Shown here one piece after another: positions 1 to 6,173 of a stretch of 6,173 nt of DNA (within the stretch, counting starts at the first letter, position 1; every line of letters starts with the position of its first letter). The DNA is taken from NCBI GenBank assembly GCA_025966295.1, contig JAOPVD010000176.1, positions 1 to 6,173 of the forward strand. The letters run 5' to 3'. Both the position numbers and the translations under genes were made by a program. The stretch comes from Frankiales bacterium (GTDB lineage: Bacteria; Actinomycetota; Actinomycetes; Mycobacteriales; SCTD01). Below the pieces are notes generated by a model that ran no database searches, was not told the DNA's origin, and was given only the letters and a program-made list of their open reading frames with translations.

Positions 1-2609
1 CGGGCCAGCGGCGCCCGGGCCCAGGCCGCGTCCCGGCCGGCCGTCAGCCGGACGAGCAGCGCCCGAGCGCTCTCGTGCGGCCAGTCGGTGAGGGCCAGCG
101 CCCCGCCGTGCCGGCGGACCCGGAACCCGCCGAGGGTGCCGATCTCCACGGGCGCCGCGCCCAGGGCGACGTCGATGCCCCGGGCCAGGTGCGCGGCCTG
201 CTCCGCCAGCGCCCGGGCACCGAGCGAGCGGGCCAGCTGCTGGATCTGCGCGACGGCGGTCAGCCCCGCTGCGCTGTGGTCGCGGCGGGCCTGCTCGAGC
301 CCGACCCGGGCCCGCCACACCGGCGCGCCCACCTGCTCGAGCAGCGTGGCGGCCTCCGCCAGCCGCGGGTCGTCCGGCCGCTGCTCGGGGTCGGTCCGTG
401 CGATCAGGTGCAGCGCCTCGGCCCGTCCCAGGCGGTCGCGCCGCTGGACGGCGTCGGCGTGCGCCTCCTCGGCCAACCGGGCGGCCTCCCCAGGCCGCCC
501 GCCCGCCAGTGCCACCCACCCGCCGGCCAGCAGCGCGCCGACCCGCGCCAGCCCGGAGTCGAAGGCCAGGGCCTGCTCGGCCAGCTGCTGTGCGCGCTCG
601 GTGTCGGTCTCGGCCAGCAGCTGGGCCAGGCCGCAGAGCGCCGGCACGAGCAGCGGCACCTCACCGGTCTGCCGGCCGGCGGCGATCGCCTCCTCGTAGG
701 ACTGGCGCGACATGGTGAGGTAGCCGCGGTGCCGGTAGACGTGCCCGAGCTGCACCACCGCGGCGCTGACGCTGGACGAGCCGGCGGCCCTGCCGAGGTC
801 GCGCGCCTTCTCCAGGTCGGCGGTGGCGGCGTCCAGCTGCCCCAGGTGCAGCCGCACCTCGCCCCGGTTGGCCAGCGCGAGCGAGAGGTAGAAGCGCAAC
901 CCGCCGGCCTCGGCCAGCTCGATGGCGATCTCGAGCTCCTCCAGCGCGGCCGCCAGCTCGCCCTCCTCGAGCAGCCGCGAGCCGCGGTTGTTGCGGATCC
1001 GCACGACCTGCATCAGGTCGCCGGCCCGCTCGGCCTGCTCCAGGGCCACGTCGTAGTGCCGCCGGTTCGCGTCCCGGTCGCCCTCGTGCGCGGCGAGCAG
1101 CGCCAGGACCGTGTGCGCGGCGGCCAGCGCGGCGGGGTCGTCGAGCCGCTCGGCGAGCACCAGCGCCGGCTCCGCGACCTGCCGGCCGTCCGCGACCTCG
1201 CCGCGGGCCCAGTGGACGGTGGCCTGCCAGGCCAGCTGCAGCGCGACGTCGACGGTGTCGGCCGGTGGCCCACCGCGGGTGAGGACCGCGAGGGCCTGCT
1301 CGAGGTCGCCGAGCTGGTAGTGCAGGTAGCCGGTGCGCCAGGCCAGCCACGGGCTCAGCACCTCCCGACCGGCCCCCGCCGCGAGGTAGCAGGCGAGCGC
1401 CCGGTCGGTGTCGCCCAGGCTGTCGTGCACCGCCCCCTCGACCTCGTGCAGGTCGGCGTCGCGGTCCTGCTCCGGTACCAGCGCGAGCGCCTCGAGGACC
1501 CGCGCGGCGCGGCCGGCCCCGACCAGGTCGCGGCCGTGCGCCCGCAGCAGCCGGGCGGTCCAGGCGGCGTCGCCCAGGTCGACCGCACAGCGCAGCGCGC
1601 TCTCGGCCTGGCCGTGCTGCTCCAACCACTCGCCGCCGGCCCGCACCAGCGCCGGGCGCTCCCGCGGATCCACAGGCAGGTGCTGCCGCAGGTAGTCCCT
1701 CAGCAGCCGCGGGATCGCCAGCCAGTCGGTGGCGCCGTACCGGATGACCAGACCGCGCCGCTCGAGCCCGGCGATGGTGTCCGCGGCGCCGGCGCACCCC
1801 AGCGCCTCGGCCAGCTCGGCCGTGAACCGGTCGTACGGCGCCACCACCGAGGCCAGGCGCCGGGTCGGCTCCGGCTCGCCCTGCAGCAGCTCGGCGGCCA
1901 GGGTGAGCAGTTCCGGCGCGCCCTGCTCCTGCAGCGCGGCGCGGGCGTCGGGGGTGCTGCGCGCCAACCGCTCGGCGGCAAGCCGGACCGCGGCCGGCCT
2001 GCGCCCGAGCAGCGCCCGGACGCTCTCGACGTCACCCTCGTCGCCGACCACCGCGCGGAACAGCTGGGCCATCTCGTCGTCGTCGAAGGCCAGGTCGGCC
2101 CCGCCCAAAAGCTGCACCTCGTCGCCGAGGCGGTCGACGGAGAACGGCAGGGGCTGCCGGCTCAGCAGCAGCAGGTGCAGGCACACCGGCGCCTGCCGGA
2201 CGAGCGCCTCGACGAAGCGGCCGGCCGGTGCGTCCAGCAGGTGCGCGTCGTCGACGACGAACACCAGCTGCAGGTTCGGCACCGACTCCAGGGCCGCGCA
2301 CAGCAGGCCCGCGAGACCGGCGACGCGTTCGGCGTCCGATCCGGGGGTCGCGGCCGTCACGAGCGCGAGCCGGGAGGCCTCCGCGGGCGCACCGTCGCGG
2401 AGGGCGTCCACGAACGCACCGGCCAGGCCCGGGACGTCGCGCACCCGGGGCCGTAGGACGACGACGTCCGGCTGCGCCGGGCGCACCAGCCACTGCTTGA
2501 GCAGGACCGACTTGCCGAAGCCGGCGTCCGCGACCACGGCGGTGAGGCGGTGTGCGGTGACCGCGTCGAGGCGCGCGAGAAGCCGCGTGCGCAGCACCAC
2601 GCCCGTCAC
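1..2609 (-). CDS. MalT-like STAND ATPase/TPR transcriptional regulator with C-terminal SARP-type winged helix (3' end missing)
   Basis: A large signal-transducing regulator, open from a GTG at 2609 to the left edge (869 codons, no stop). Residues 1-300 resemble the MalT-type STAND NTPase: Walker A ADAGFGKS at about 27-34, Walker B VFVVDD ending at Asp120-Asp121 followed by AHLLD, and the LLLLSR element at 146-151 typical of the family. Residues about 385-720 form an all-helical region with TPR-like units, for example around 391-412, 428-445, 500-530, 539-567, 579-605 and 617-645. At 821 a new domain starts with VEIGTLGGFRV, the usual opening strands of an OmpR/SARP (Trans_reg_C) winged helix; a BTAD domain would be expected beyond the edge. 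No membrane segment is seen, so it is probably cytoplasmic. In this family ATP and an inducer or partner protein promote oligomerisation and DNA binding; the ligand here is unknown. An in-frame TGA at 2681-2679 limits upstream starts. It lies 80 bases after ptsI on the same strand, so co-transcription or control of the PTS genes is possible but unproven. Confidence 0.85.
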   Translation of the reverse strand, partial: MTGVVLRTRLLARLDAVTAHRLTAVVADAGFGKSVLLKQWLVRPAQPDVVVLRPRVRDVPGLAGAFVDALRDGAPAEASRLALVTAATPGSDAERVAGLAGLLCAALESVPNLQLVFVVDDAHLLDAPAGRFVEALVRQAPVCLHLLLLSRQPLPFSVDRLGDEVQLLGGADLAFDDDEMAQLFRAVVGDEGDVESVRALLGRRPAAVRLAAERLARSTPDARAALQEQGAPELLTLAAELLQGEPEPTRRLASVVAPYDRFTAELAEALGCAGAADTIAGLERRGLVIRYGATDWLAIPRLLRDYLRQHLPVDPRERPALVRAGGEWLEQHGQAESALRCAVDLGDAAWTARLLRAHGRDLVGAGRAARVLEALALVPEQDRDADLHEVEGAVHDSLGDTDRALACYLAAGAGREVLSPWLAWRTGYLHYQLGDLEQALAVLTRGGPPADTVDVALQLAWQATVHWARGEVADGRQVAEPALVLAERLDDPAALAAAHTVLALLAAHEGDRDANRRHYDVALEQAERAGDLMQVVRIRNNRGSRLLEEGELAAALEELEIAIELAEAGGLRFYLSLALANRGEVRLHLGQLDAATADLEKARDLGRAAGSSSVSAAVVQLGHVYRHRGYLTMSRQSYEEAIAAGRQTGEVPLLVPALCGLAQLLAETDTERAQQLAEQALAFDSGLARVGALLAGGWVALAGGRPGEAARLAEEAHADAVQRRDRLGRAEALHLIARTDPEQRPDDPRLAEAATLLEQVGAPVWRARVGLEQARRDHSAAGLTAVAQIQQLARSLGARALAEQAAHLARGIDVALGAAPVEIGTLGGFRVRRHGGALALTDWPHESARALLVRLTAGRDAAWARAPLA

Positions 2610-2617
2610 CTCGCCAG

Positions 2618-2626
2618 CCCCCCTTC
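2618..2626 (-). promoter_or_regulatory. Shine-Dalgarno site of the regulator gene
   Basis: Read on the minus strand, GAAGGGGGG ends 8 bases before the GTG at 2609. It decides the start: the only other upstream possibility before the in-frame stop at 2681-2679 is a TTG at 2666, and GTG codons at residues 4 and 5 are slightly too far downstream for this site. The start also leaves a normal short lead (about 26 residues) before the Walker A loop. Confidence 0.6.
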
Positions 2627-2689
2627 GGCCGCCCGCAGTGTTCCTCCCCGGCCCGCGCAGCAGCAATCGCGTGGCCTCTCAGGTTCGCG

Positions 2690-4351
2690 TCACGCGGGCC
2701 GCACCGCGGCGGCGACCGCAGCCCGCGCTTCGCGGCCGTCGCAGGCGGCGAGCGCCAGGGCGGCCAGCCGCTCGCAGTCGGCCTTGGTCTGGCCGGCGAG
2801 CGCGGCCCGGACCTCCGCCACCGAGCCGGGCGCCATGGACAGGCTGGTCACGCCCAGACCGACCAGGACCGGGGCGAGCAGCGGGTCGCTGGCGGCCTCG
2901 CCGCAGACCCCGACCGGCTTGCCGTGCTCGATGCCCGCGGCGGCAGTCAGCCGCACCAGCTCCAGCAGCGCGGGCTGCCAGGGGTCGAGCAGCTCGGCGA
3001 GCTCGCCCGCCATGCGGTCGGAGGCGAAGGCGTACTGCGCCAGGTCGTTGGTGCCGAGGCTGAGGAAGTCGCAGCCGGCCAGCACCTGCGAGGCGCGCAG
3101 CGCGGCCGCGGGGACCTCCACCATCGACCCGGCCACCGGCAGTCCCCTGGCCTTGCAGAGCACCGCGAAGTCGGCGGCCTCCTTGGGCGTGGACACCATC
3201 GGGGCCATCACCCACACCTGGGCCCCGGTCCGGCGGGCGGCGGCCGCGAGGGCGTCCAGCTGCCGGTCCAGCAGCTCGGGCATCCGGCGGGCGGTCCGCA
3301 GCCCGCGGACCCCGAGCGCCGGGTTGGGCTCGTCCGCGACGGTGATGAACGCCAGCGGCTTGTCGGCGCCGGCGTCGAGGGTGCGGACCACGACCTTGCG
3401 GCCGGCGAAGGCCTCGAAGACCCGCGTGTAGCTCGCCTGCTGCTCCTCCACCGTCGGCTCGTCGGGACGGTCCAGGAACAGGAACTCGGTGCGGAACAGG
3501 CCCACGCCCTCCGCGTCGACCATGGCCGCGGCCGCGAGCCCGCTGTCCGCCCCGATGTTGACCAGCAGCTGTACGGCGTGCCCGTCGGCGGTCCGCCCCG
3601 GGCCGCTGGAGCGCGCGAACACGTCGCGGCGGGCCTGCTCGGTGGCCAGCGCCTGCCGCACGACGGCGTCCTCCGGGCTGAGCAGGACCACGCCGGCCCC
3701 GCCGTCGACGAGCACCGCCTGGCCGTCGGCCAGCGCACCGGCACCCTGGCAGGCCACCACCGCCGGCAAGCCGAGCGACTTGGCGAGGATCGCGGTGTGG
3801 CTGGTCGGGCCGCCCTCCTCGGTCACGAGCGCGAGCACGACTGACGGGTCGAGGCCCGCCGTGTCGGCCGGCGCCAGGTCACCGGCGACCAGCACGAACG
3901 GGTGGCCCGGTTCCGGCACACCGGGCACCGGCAGCCCGAGAACCCCTGCCACAGCGCGGTTCTTGAGGTCGTCGAGGTCGGCGACCCGCTCCGCCATGTA
4001 GGGGCCGGCTGCCGCCAGCGCCGACCGGAACAGGTCGAAGGCCGCGACCAGCGCGTGCGCCGCGCTGTCGCCCTGGGCGGTGGCGGCCGCCACCGCGTCC
4101 GACAGGGACGGGTCGCGGGCCATCATGCCCTGGGCGAGCAGCACGCCGGCGGCCTCACCCCCGACCTGCGCGGCCTTGGCGTCGAGGAAGGCGGCCACCT
4201 GCTCGAGGGCCCGCAGCGCAGCCGCCGTCTCGCTGGCGGCGTCGCCCTCCGGGCGGAGGTCGGCGGGCACCACTGGTGGCGCAGCCATCCGCAGCACCGT
4301 GCCGTAGGCCACGCCGGGGCTGACGCCCAGACCGGTGAGCTCGTCCGCCAC
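2690..4351 (-). CDS. ptsI: Phosphoenolpyruvate-protein phosphotransferase (PTS Enzyme I)
   Basis: Cytoplasmic first enzyme of the sugar phosphotransferase system: it takes phosphate from phosphoenolpyruvate and passes it to HPr. The 553 residues are close to the usual 550-575. The N-terminal part (about 1-145) contains the HPr-binding helical region and opens with GLGVSPGVAYG. The phosphohistidine domain carries GGPTSHTAILAKSLGLPAVV with active His185. The C-terminal PEP-binding barrel (about 255-553) shows GLFRTEF (Arg287), VVRTLDAGADKP (Arg323), SMVEVPAA (Glu412), GTNDLAQYAFASDR (Asn435, Asp436) and GVCGEAASDP with catalytic Cys483. All key residues are present, so it should be active. The start is GTG, 3 bases after the ptsH stop, which suggests translational coupling with ptsH. 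Related PEP synthase and PPDK share this fold, but the length, the EI-type N-terminus and the adjacent ptsH exclude them. Confidence 0.97.
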   Translation of the reverse strand: MADELTGLGVSPGVAYGTVLRMAAPPVVPADLRPEGDAASETAAALRALEQVAAFLDAKAAQVGGEAAGVLLAQGMMARDPSLSDAVAAATAQGDSAAHALVAAFDLFRSALAAAGPYMAERVADLDDLKNRAVAGVLGLPVPGVPEPGHPFVLVAGDLAPADTAGLDPSVVLALVTEEGGPTSHTAILAKSLGLPAVVACQGAGALADGQAVLVDGGAGVVLLSPEDAVVRQALATEQARRDVFARSSGPGRTADGHAVQLLVNIGADSGLAAAAMVDAEGVGLFRTEFLFLDRPDEPTVEEQQASYTRVFEAFAGRKVVVRTLDAGADKPLAFITVADEPNPALGVRGLRTARRMPELLDRQLDALAAAARRTGAQVWVMAPMVSTPKEAADFAVLCKARGLPVAGSMVEVPAAALRASQVLAGCDFLSLGTNDLAQYAFASDRMAGELAELLDPWQPALLELVRLTAAAGIEHGKPVGVCGEAASDPLLAPVLVGLGVTSLSMAPGSVAEVRAALAGQTKADCERLAALALAACDGREARAAVAAAVRPA

Positions 4352-4354
4352 GGC

Positions 4355-4630
4355 TCAGCCCTCCGCGGCGTCGTGGTCGGTCTCGAGGACCGTGACGAGG
4401 GCGTCCAGCGCCGCGTCGGCACCGTCGCCCTCCGCGGCGATGACCACCTGGTCGCCGCCGCGGGCGTCCAGCGCCAGCACCGACAGGATGCTGCGGGCGT
4501 TCACGGGGTCGCCGCCGTCCTTGGCGATGGTGACCGGGACCGGTGCGGCCGTGGCCGCCTGCACGAACAAGGCCGCGGGACGGGCGTGCAGGCCGACCTT
4601 GGAGCCGATGACGACGCGACGCTCAGGCAT
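4355..4630 (-). CDS. ptsH: Phosphocarrier protein HPr
   Basis: Small cytoplasmic phosphocarrier of the PTS. It accepts phosphate from Enzyme I on a histidine and hands it to sugar-specific IIA proteins. The 91 residues match the usual 85-90. The active-site motif GLHARPAA carries His15 and the conserved Arg17. The second signature, NARSILSVLALD (44-55), aligns with the regulatory-serine region of HPr and places a serine at position 47, equivalent to Ser46 of low-GC Gram-positive HPr; whether it is phosphorylated here cannot be told. The ATG at 4630 is 11 bases after the fruA stop, and its ribosome-binding site (GAGAGGAA, 4643-4636) overlaps that stop codon, so the two genes are surely on one transcript. 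ptsI follows 3 bases later. Confidence 0.97.
   Translation of the reverse strand: MPERRVVIGSKVGLHARPAALFVQAATAAPVPVTIAKDGGDPVNARSILSVLALDARGGDQVVIAAEGDGADAALDALVTVLETDHDAAEG
4359..4364 (-). promoter_or_regulatory. Shine-Dalgarno site of ptsI inside the end of ptsH
   Basis: On the minus strand GGAGGG lies within the last codons of ptsH, 7 bases before the ptsI GTG at 4351. It supports that GTG as the start, and its position inside the upstream reading frame fits coupled translation of HPr and Enzyme I. Confidence 0.7.
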
Positions 4631-4641
4631 GTCTGTTCCTC

Positions 4642-6150
4642 TCAGGCCGTCGCCACGGCGGGCGCGGACGTGGTGGTGGCCTGCTCGCTCGGCAGGGTGA
4701 TGGTCTTGCGCCCGGTGGACTTCAGCGCGACGACGGTGGCGGCGCTGACGAGGACACCGGCCGCGATGGCGAGCAGGTAGAGCCCCGGCTTGCCGACCAG
4801 GCCCACCACCCAGATGCCGCCGTGCGGCGCCAGGGAGGTGGCGTGCACGGCCATCGACAGCGCGCCGGTCACGGCGCTGCCGGCCATGAGCGACGGGATG
4901 ACCCGCAGCGGATCACCGGCGGCGAACGGGATCGCGCCCTCGGTGATGAAGGACGCGCCGAGCAGCCAGCCGGCCTCGCCGGCCTTGCGCTCGCTGTCGG
5001 TGAACAGCTTCGGCCGGACCACGGTGGCGAGCGCCATCGCGATCGGCGGCGTCATGCCGGCGGCCATCACCGCGGCCATCACCTCGTAGTTGCCGCTCTG
5101 CAGACCGGCCAGGCCGAAGGTGTACGCCACCTTGTTCACCGGGCCGCCCATGTCGAAGGCCATCATCAGCCCCAGCACCAGGCCGAGCACGACGGCGTTG
5201 CCGCCGTTGAGGTCGTTCAGCGCGGACGTCAGGCTGGTCTGCGCGGAGGTGATCGGCTTGCCGACCACCAGCGTCATCACCAGGCCGACGGCCACGGTCG
5301 CGAGCAGCGGGATGACGACCACCGGCATGATGCCGGCCACCGCCTTCGGCACCCGGACCCGCTTGAGGGCCAGCACCACCGCACCGGCGAGCAGGCCGGA
5401 CACCAGCCCGCCGAGGAAGCCGGCACCGATCGCGCCGGCGATGATGCCGCCGACGATGCCGGGCACCAGGCCGAGCCGGTCGGCCATCGCGTACGCGATG
5501 AAGCCCGACAGCGCCGGCACCAGCATGAAGAAGGCCAGCTTGCCGATGAGGAACAGCAGCCCGGCGTACCCGGCGGCGCCGATCACCTGGTCCACGTCGA
5601 AGTGGTCCAGCGGGCTGCCGCCGTCGAACACGCCCTTGTAGGTGACGCCGTCGAAAGTGCCGCCGTAGACCTTGTTCGCGACCTCGCCACCGCCGAGCAG
5701 GAAGCCGAGGGCGATGAGGATGCCGCCGGCCGCGACGAACGGGATCATGTAGCTCACGCCGGTCATCAGCCACTGGCGGAGCTTGGTGCCGGGGCCCACG
5801 TGGCTCGTGGCAGCAGGTGCGGCGACGGCGGTCTTCGTACGCCCGGCCCCCGCTGCGGCCTGCGCCTCGGCGATGAGACCGGCGGCGTCGCTGATGCCGC
5901 GCTTCACGCCGGACGTCACGGTCGGGATGCCGGCGAAGCGCTCGCGGCCACGGACCTCGACGTCGGCCGCGAAGATGACGGCGTCGGCCTCGGCGAGCTG
6001 CTGGGCGGTGAACGGCTCGGTGCCGGCGGCGCCCTGCGTCTCGACCACGATCTCGTGGCCGAGCTCGCGGGCGGTGACCTCGAGGGACTCCGCCGCCATG
6101 TAGGTGTGGGCGATGCCGGTCGGGCAGGACGTGATGGCCAGGAGCTTCAT
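4642..6150 (-). CDS. fruA: PTS fructose permease, IIB-IIC components
   Basis: Membrane transporter that imports fructose and phosphorylates it, expected product fructose 1-phosphate. 502 residues. Domain IIB (about 1-100) opens with MKLLAITSCPTGIAHTYMAA; Cys9 is the phosphorylated residue. An Ala-rich linker (about 100-120) leads to IIC (about 122-475), a multi-helix membrane domain with hydrophobic segments near 132-152, 195-222, 228-262, 272-296, 318-333, 354-378, 420-435 and 452-477. Fructose-family IIC signatures are FDMGGPVNKVAYTFG (332-346), FITEGAIPFAAGDPLRVIPS (401-420) and APHGGIWV (441-448). There is one IIB domain, unlike E. coli FruA which has a second degenerate copy, and no IIA domain, which many actinobacterial FruA proteins carry. 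A soluble IIA partner is therefore needed from elsewhere. The ATG at 6150 overlaps the upstream gene's stop, with a strong ribosome-binding site. The short Thr/Ala-rich tail (480-502) is not conserved-looking. Related sugars such as mannose or 2-O-mannosylglycerate are possible substrates but less likely. Confidence 0.95.
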   Translation of the reverse strand: MKLLAITSCPTGIAHTYMAAESLEVTARELGHEIVVETQGAAGTEPFTAQQLAEADAVIFAADVEVRGRERFAGIPTVTSGVKRGISDAAGLIAEAQAAAGAGRTKTAVAAPAATSHVGPGTKLRQWLMTGVSYMIPFVAAGGILIALGFLLGGGEVANKVYGGTFDGVTYKGVFDGGSPLDHFDVDQVIGAAGYAGLLFLIGKLAFFMLVPALSGFIAYAMADRLGLVPGIVGGIIAGAIGAGFLGGLVSGLLAGAVVLALKRVRVPKAVAGIMPVVVIPLLATVAVGLVMTLVVGKPITSAQTSLTSALNDLNGGNAVVLGLVLGLMMAFDMGGPVNKVAYTFGLAGLQSGNYEVMAAVMAAGMTPPIAMALATVVRPKLFTDSERKAGEAGWLLGASFITEGAIPFAAGDPLRVIPSLMAGSAVTGALSMAVHATSLAPHGGIWVVGLVGKPGLYLLAIAAGVLVSAATVVALKSTGRKTITLPSEQATTTSAPAVATA

Positions 6151-6173
6151 CGTCCCAGCACCTCCTTGTTGAT
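6147..6173 (-). CDS. 3' end of an upstream gene overlapping fruA (identity unknown)
   Basis: On the minus strand the last 27 bases before and into fruA read as INKEVLGR followed by TGA, and the TGA shares bases with the fruA start in an ATGA overlap. Such a 4-base overlap is typical of translationally coupled operon genes, which is the only reason to call it coding; eight codons cannot identify a product. From operon habits the candidates are a separate IIA(Fru) protein, which FruA needs, or 1-phosphofructokinase (FruK). The 5' part lies beyond the right edge. Confidence 0.5.
   Translation of the reverse strand: MNKEVLGR
6160..6167 (-). promoter_or_regulatory. Shine-Dalgarno site of fruA
   Basis: On the minus strand AAGGAGGT, a near-perfect anti-16S match, stands 9 bases before the fruA ATG at 6150. 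It lies within the last codons of the upstream reading frame. The start it selects places the IIB active-site Cys at residue 9, as expected for the family. Confidence 0.8.

Noticed and set aside
661..1797. Minus-strand reading frame of about 378 codons inside the regulator
   Set aside because: Its translation is Arg/Ala/Gly-rich and motif-free, in a different frame from the regulator; it is a typical high-GC shadow.
75..2456. Long open reading frame on the plus strand (about 793 codons) opposite the regulator gene
   Set aside because: It is in exact codon register with the regulator on the other strand and stays open simply because that gene uses no TCA, CTA or TTA codons. Its translation is a low-complexity Arg/Gln/Pro/Gly/Val mix with no motif, whereas the minus strand shows clear ATPase and TPR features.
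2610..2689. Promoter search in the gap before the regulator
   Set aside because: The gap is almost all G/C, and I found no -10/-35 pair or repeated operator-like motif that stands out.
2668..2696. Inverted repeat CGCGTG / CACGCG with a 17-base spacer across the ptsI stop, a possible terminator
   Set aside because: The stem is only 6 base pairs with a long loop and no U-rich run after it, and such short GC palindromes are expected by chance in this base composition.
2924..3844. Plus-strand frames opposite ptsI (also 3902-4780)
   Set aside because: They lie antisense to well-supported ptsI, ptsH and fruA and have His/Gly/Arg-rich, motif-free translations.
5625..5690. Short repeated FDG-containing segments in the FruA loop at residues about 166-184
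   Set aside because: The similarity is limited to a few residues in a polar loop between membrane segments and does not form a clean repeat.
4913..5773. Minus-strand frame of about 286 codons inside fruA
   Set aside because: It is an Arg-rich out-of-frame reading of the membrane domain; the fruA frame carries all the conserved fructose-permease signatures.

Overview
The window comes from a very GC-rich bacterium. Its G/C-dominated third positions, GTG starts, Ala/Arg-rich proteins and gene content point to an actinobacterium. I would guess the Geodermatophilales or a near relative, but that rests on general resemblance only. All real genes lie on the minus strand, so the biological order runs from the right edge to the left edge.

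Right part (about 6173 to 2690): the 3' portion of a phosphotransferase-system (PTS) fructose operon. The last codons of an unidentified upstream gene overlap the start of fruA (membrane fructose permease, IIB-IIC). fruA is followed after 11 bases by ptsH (HPr) and then, after only 3 bases, by ptsI (Enzyme I). The expected phosphate path is phosphoenolpyruvate -> EI His185 -> HPr His15 -> a IIA(Fru) protein -> FruA IIB Cys9 -> fructose, giving fructose 1-phosphate inside the cell. No IIA domain is encoded in the window. It must be separate, most plausibly just upstream beyond the right edge. No operon promoter is visible, so it also lies off the right edge.

Left part (about 2609 to 1): after an 80-base gap, a very large regulator gene starts at a GTG with a strong ribosome-binding site and runs off the left edge, with 869 codons visible. 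It has a MalT-like STAND ATPase (Walker A and B), a long helical-repeat (TPR-type) region, and at the left edge the beginning of an OmpR/SARP-type winged-helix DNA-binding domain. This is the reverse of the classic AfsR order. Long apparent reading frames on the plus strand over this gene are codon-register shadows.

Nothing here is clearly a new system. The points most worth a second look are the regulator's inverted architecture and atypical winged-helix start, the IIA-less FruA, and the packing of the general PTS proteins behind the fructose permease. I saw no RNA genes, mobile elements, CRISPR arrays or sizeable repeats.
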